Shown piece after piece: positions 61,400 to 64,000 of a stretch of DNA of 64,000 nt. This stretch comes from Chitinophagaceae bacterium. Lineage in GTDB: Bacteria > Bacteroidota > Bacteroidia > Chitinophagales > Chitinophagaceae. The position numbers and the translations under genes are program-made. Each line of letters starts with the position of its first letter. Within the stretch, counting starts at the first letter, position 1. The stretch spans positions 1 to 64,000 of the forward strand of contig JANYCA010000183.1 in assembly GCA_025360525.1 (NCBI GenBank), read 5' to 3'. The notes beneath the pieces are model-generated. The model searched no databases and had not been told where the DNA came from. It saw only the letters and a program-made list of their open reading frames with translations.

Positions 61400-61464
61400 T
61401 GTAATATAGTTTGATTTGTTTAATATTAACATGGTTAATGGCATAGACATGCAATGAAATTTTT

Positions 61465-61501
61465 GATAAAAAAAATAGCCGGTCTTTCGAGCAGCTATTT
61501 T
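61465..61501 (-). terminator. Terminator after rpsG
   Basis: On the minus strand AAAATAGC (61494-61501) pairs with GCTATTTT (61472-61479) and runs into a T-stretch. It ends the rpsL-rpsG transcript 22 bp after the rpsG stop. Confidence 0.85.
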
Positions 61502-61522
61502 ATATAAATTTTTGAATAATAA

Positions 61523-61990
61523 TTAAATTCTAAAGTGAGCAAATGCTTTGTTAGCCTCGGCCATACGGTGTGTATCTTCTTTCTTTTTGAATGAAGCACC
61601 TTCACCTTTACTTGCAGCTACTATTTCGTTGGCTAATTTATCAGCCATGCTACGGCCATTTCTTTCACGGCTGTATCTTACCATCCACTTAATACTTAAA
61701 GAAATCTTTCTATCGGTACGTACTTCCGAAGGAATTTGGAAAGTAGCACCACCAATACGGCGACTGCGAACTTCTACACCTGGTGTAATATTACCCAGCG
61801 CTTTTTTCCATACATCATAACCGTTTTCGCCGGTAATTTTTGAAACTTTTTCAACTGCATCATAAAAGATAGTGTAAGCACCACTCTTTTTTCCTTCCCA
61901 CATTAAATTATTTACAAAACGAGTAACTAATTTGTCGTTAAACTTTGGATCTGGAGCCAAAGGTATTTTTTTTGGTTGTGTCTTCCTCAT
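61523..61990 (-). CDS. rpsG: 30S ribosomal protein S7
   Basis: 155-residue primary 16S rRNA-binding protein of the 30S head, near the exit site. Hallmarks: KFNDKLVTRFVNNLMWEGKK (16-35), VEVRSRRIGGATFQIPSEVR and RSMADKLANEIVAASKGEGA, SFKKKEDTHRMAEANKAFAH. Downstream of rpsL by 72 bp. fusA, which usually follows in the str operon, is not here; a terminator and a TonB receptor gene follow instead. Confidence 0.98.
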   Translation of the reverse strand: MRKTQPKKIPLAPDPKFNDKLVTRFVNNLMWEGKKSGAYTIFYDAVEKVSKITGENGYDVWKKALGNITPGVEVRSRRIGGATFQIPSEVRTDRKISLSIKWMVRYSRERNGRSMADKLANEIVAASKGEGASFKKKEDTHRMAEANKAFAHFRI

Positions 61991-62062
61991 TGGAATAAAC
62001 TTTTTTTATCTTACTTAAATTAATTATGCAGGCTGTTTGATTCCTCTATTAAAGGAAAGGAC

Positions 62063-62443
62063 CTATTTTTTTGCTTTTTCTTTTTTAGTACCGTACTTAC
62101 TACGACTTTGCTTACGATCTTTTACACCAGCAGTATCTAAACTACCACGTACGATATGATAACGTACACCTGGTAAATCTTTCACCCTTCCACCACGAAT
62201 TAAAACGATGGAGTGCTCTTGCAGGTTGTGTCCTTCACCTGGAATGTATGCAATTACCTCTATTTTGTTGGTTAACCTTACTTTAGCTACTTTACGTAAC
62301 GCAGAGTTGGGTTTTTTAGGGGTAGTTGTATAAACCCTTGTACATACTCCACGGCGCTGAGGACAAGCATCCAAAGCTCTGGACTTACTTTTGGCTTTAA
62401 TTATTTCTCTTCCTTTTCTAACTAACTGTTGTATTGTAGGCAT
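62063..62443 (-). CDS. rpsL: 30S ribosomal protein S12
   Basis: 126 residues from the ATG at 62443 (MPTIQQLVRKGREIIKAKSK); an in-frame ATG 120 bp upstream adds a non-family leader and was rejected. Decoding-centre protein, site of streptomycin-resistance mutations: TTPKKPNSALRKVAKVRLTN carries the conserved Lys equivalent to K43, and GRVKDLPGVRYHIVRGSLDT the second loop. Ends in a Lys-rich tail. First gene of a two-gene rpsL-rpsG unit. Confidence 0.98.
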   Translation of the reverse strand: MPTIQQLVRKGREIIKAKSKSRALDACPQRRGVCTRVYTTTPKKPNSALRKVAKVRLTNKIEVIAYIPGEGHNLQEHSIVLIRGGRVKDLPGVRYHIVRGSLDTAGVKDRKQSRSKYGTKKEKAKK

Positions 62444-62567
62444 TGTTGACCTTTTATTTTTGGACGGCGAAGGTAGGAATTCTCTTTCAAAAATGAAATA
62501 TAATTCTAAAATAAATTCACATTTTAGGTATAAATTAATTTGGAAGCAAGTTTTCCCTGTCAATCAC

Positions 62568-64000
62568 CTATTGAAAAATCACTTTTTGGGAAAAATTTTC
62601 ATTGGTATTTTTATCAAATATGGCTAGTACATAAACACCATTATGCATTTCGCTGGTACGTGTTATTTCCAGTTTGGTGCCTGAAGCTCCGTAAAAATCA
62701 TATTGCTTTACTACCTGGTTTAGCAGATTCATCAATCTTATATTATAATTGTGGTTGCTAACTCCGTTAAATGCTATGGTAAGTTTATCATTAACCGGGT
62801 TAGGAAAGATATTAAATCCTTCTATAGAACTTTTTCTGCTTAATAGTATTGTGTTACTGTATGTAAACGTATTGTTTTGATTTATTAATTTTAGCCTGTA
62901 ATAATTTTTACCTGCAAGCGGCACTGTGTCCCAAAAATTATAAAGCTGGTTTTGCGTTGCACCCTGTGGTACTATTACATTGCCAATTGCTGAAAATGCT
63001 GAAAATTCATCTCTGCGTTCAATAATAAACTTTTGCAGGTTTACAGTACCGGCCGTCTTCCAGTTTAAGCTTGACTTACCGTCTAAATACTTGCCAGAAA
63101 AATTCTCCACTCCTATTGGTAAAAACTTAAAACAGTTGCCATTTAAATGAAAGTAATTTCTCCGCTTTATGCAACCACTGTTTACGACAATATCGCAATA
63201 ATAGTAGCCTGTATCGGCTGGCATAACGAAAGGAATGTACAAACTACTAGCAGTGCCCAAAAGGGTACTATCAGCGCTGTTTTGATAAGTTTTTTTATAC
63301 CATCGATAGGTGGAGTTATACACGGTATCTACACTTAATGTGGTATTTAACTGAAAGCAGTTATAAGTAGCAGTAATTCCATAATTCATCAAGGGTAAGA
63401 TGCTTGCATCTTCCAATGTGGCATTTCCACATGCATCTGTTGCCCTTAACCTAACGAGTGAATAGTTTGTGCCATTGTTAATAGTAAACAAAGAGACTGG
63501 TTGTGGACTAGTTACAATAGATGGGCTTGAAGGAGAACTACCAATAATTTCATACAAAAACGGACCGACTCCGTTTGACACCACCGCCCCTAAACTGAAC
63601 CCATTTACATCACATTGATAAACTGACGACCGGTTTAAATTTGGGTATTGATATGGATTAACCGTAACAGTGTCAAAATAAATATTGTTACAATTATCAT
63701 TAGCAGTATATCGTACAACGTAAGTTGCTGGCTCCAGGTTATTGAAAGTATACATACTGCCGGAAACTACACTTGGTGCAATATAGGGAGATAAAAGTAT
63801 CCCATTCCTTTTCATTATTCGTACAACGAGCGTCCCCATATTGGACGAGGCTTTTATCAGTAACGATCCCGATCCGTTTTCCCAGGTAGAACTTGGGCAC
63901 TTGGGTGCGACAGTAGGCATACGGGTAAAAAAACTAGCAGTAGCATTTGAATAAACAGTATCCTTGTTACCACAATTGTCTGTAACTATTATTTTATGGC
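62568..64000 (-). CDS. Large T9SS-sorted surface protein (5' part outside window)
   Basis: About 477 C-terminal residues are visible; the frame is open to the right edge, upstream of the internal ATG at 63920, reading VTDNCGNKDTVYSNATASFF, so the true start lies outside. Repeated Ig/SprB-like modules (YVVRYTANDNCNNIYFDTVT, LRATDACGNATLEDASILPL, ADTGYYYCDIVVNSGC) precede a FnIII-like segment (GKSSLNWKTAGTVNLQKFII, ERRDEFSAFSAIGNV) and a C-terminal type A sorting domain (FNIFPNPVNDKLTIAF, NGVYVLAIFDKN, FSQKVIFQ). Likely exported by the type IX system and attached to the cell surface; adhesion or gliding roles are inference. Confidence 0.88.
   Translation of the reverse strand, partial: HKIIVTDNCGNKDTVYSNATASFFTRMPTVAPKCPSSTWENGSGSLLIKASSNMGTLVVRIMKRNGILLSPYIAPSVVSGSMYTFNNLEPATYVVRYTANDNCNNIYFDTVTVNPYQYPNLNRSSVYQCDVNGFSLGAVVSNGVGPFLYEIIGSSPSSPSIVTSPQPVSLFTINNGTNYSLVRLRATDACGNATLEDASILPLMNYGITATYNCFQLNTTLSVDTVYNSTYRWYKKTYQNSADSTLLGTASSLYIPFVMPADTGYYYCDIVVNSGCIKRRNYFHLNGNCFKFLPIGVENFSGKYLDGKSSLNWKTAGTVNLQKFIIERRDEFSAFSAIGNVIVPQGATQNQLYNFWDTVPLAGKNYYRLKLINQNNTFTYSNTILLSRKSSIEGFNIFPNPVNDKLTIAFNGVSNHNYNIRLMNLLNQVVKQYDFYGASGTKLEITRTSEMHNGVYVLAIFDKNTNENFSQKVIFQ

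Noticed and set aside
1..64000. tRNA, rRNA, CRISPR arrays, insertion sequences with transposases, prophage or integrase genes
   Set aside because: Looked for on both strands; no tRNA T-arm-like GGTTCGAATCC sequences in cloverleaf context, no regularly spaced short repeats, and no transposase or integrase ORF was seen.

Overview
The window is AT-rich, densely coded bacterial chromosome. Several traits point to the phylum Bacteroidota and probably to the Chitinophagales/Chitinophagaceae: TonB-dependent receptors with N-terminal carboxypeptidase-like domains, type IX secretion (T9SS) C-terminal sorting domains, paired DUF1573 proteins, a DUF4783 protein, a PF14121-type porin, TAnnTTTG-type promoter elements and a near absence of Shine-Dalgarno sites. 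The genus assignment is inference; there is no rRNA or tRNA gene in the window to settle it.

Layout. 1-5.1 kb: a fatty-acid desaturase cut by the left edge, apaG, a decayed mono-cluster ferredoxin gene, yciH, nadC, a DUF4783 protein and gpmI. 5.2-8.7 kb: a heme-centred block made of a CxxCH protein, an unknown membrane protein and a hemoglobin-type TonB receptor. 8.7-11.1 kb: an ECF sigma factor with a membrane/beta-barrel partner. 11.2-17.1 kb: a lipoprotein, uvrC, a PhzF-family protein and a fused 2-oxoacid dehydrogenase E1. 17.2-22.4 kb: two DUF1573 proteins, the iscS-iscU-iscA iron-sulfur assembly genes, methylmalonyl-CoA epimerase, a 99-bp tandem repeat and a metallo-beta-lactamase-fold hydrolase. 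22.4-31.7 kb: a 1130-residue secreted propeller/barrel protein, a SulP transporter, a methyltransferase, sucC, a repeat-filled spacer and purine nucleoside phosphorylase. 31.8-42 kb: a porin, a TlpA thioredoxin, rlmI-like methyltransferase, grpE-dnaJ, a VWA protein, hpt, a LysM glucosaminidase and an O-methyltransferase. 42-51.7 kb: a poorly annotated spacer with small ORFs, an SSS symporter, a LOG-family protein, parvulin, YdeI-like, transglutaminase-like and DoxX proteins, and a TonB receptor divergent from a DtxR/MntR-type regulator. 51.7-64 kb: a minimal T9SS protein, peroxiredoxin with OxyR, a sortilin-like repeat protein, a YwqK-like protein, an APC permease, a third TonB receptor, rpsG-rpsL and the C-terminal part of a large T9SS-sorted protein.

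Most genes are ordinary housekeeping or envelope genes. Metal and redox handling recurs: heme uptake, Fe-S assembly, a DtxR-like regulator facing a TonB receptor across a strong palindrome, and OxyR next to a peroxiredoxin. I do not see an obvious large undescribed system such as a defence island, CRISPR array or biosynthetic cluster. The most rewarding items for a second look are the minimal T9SS signal-plus-sorting-domain protein with no ATG start, the transglutaminase-like protein without its catalytic cysteine, the ferredoxin pseudogene, the DtxR-box-like operator, the 99-bp repeat, and several small ORFs and hairpins outside the main genes.
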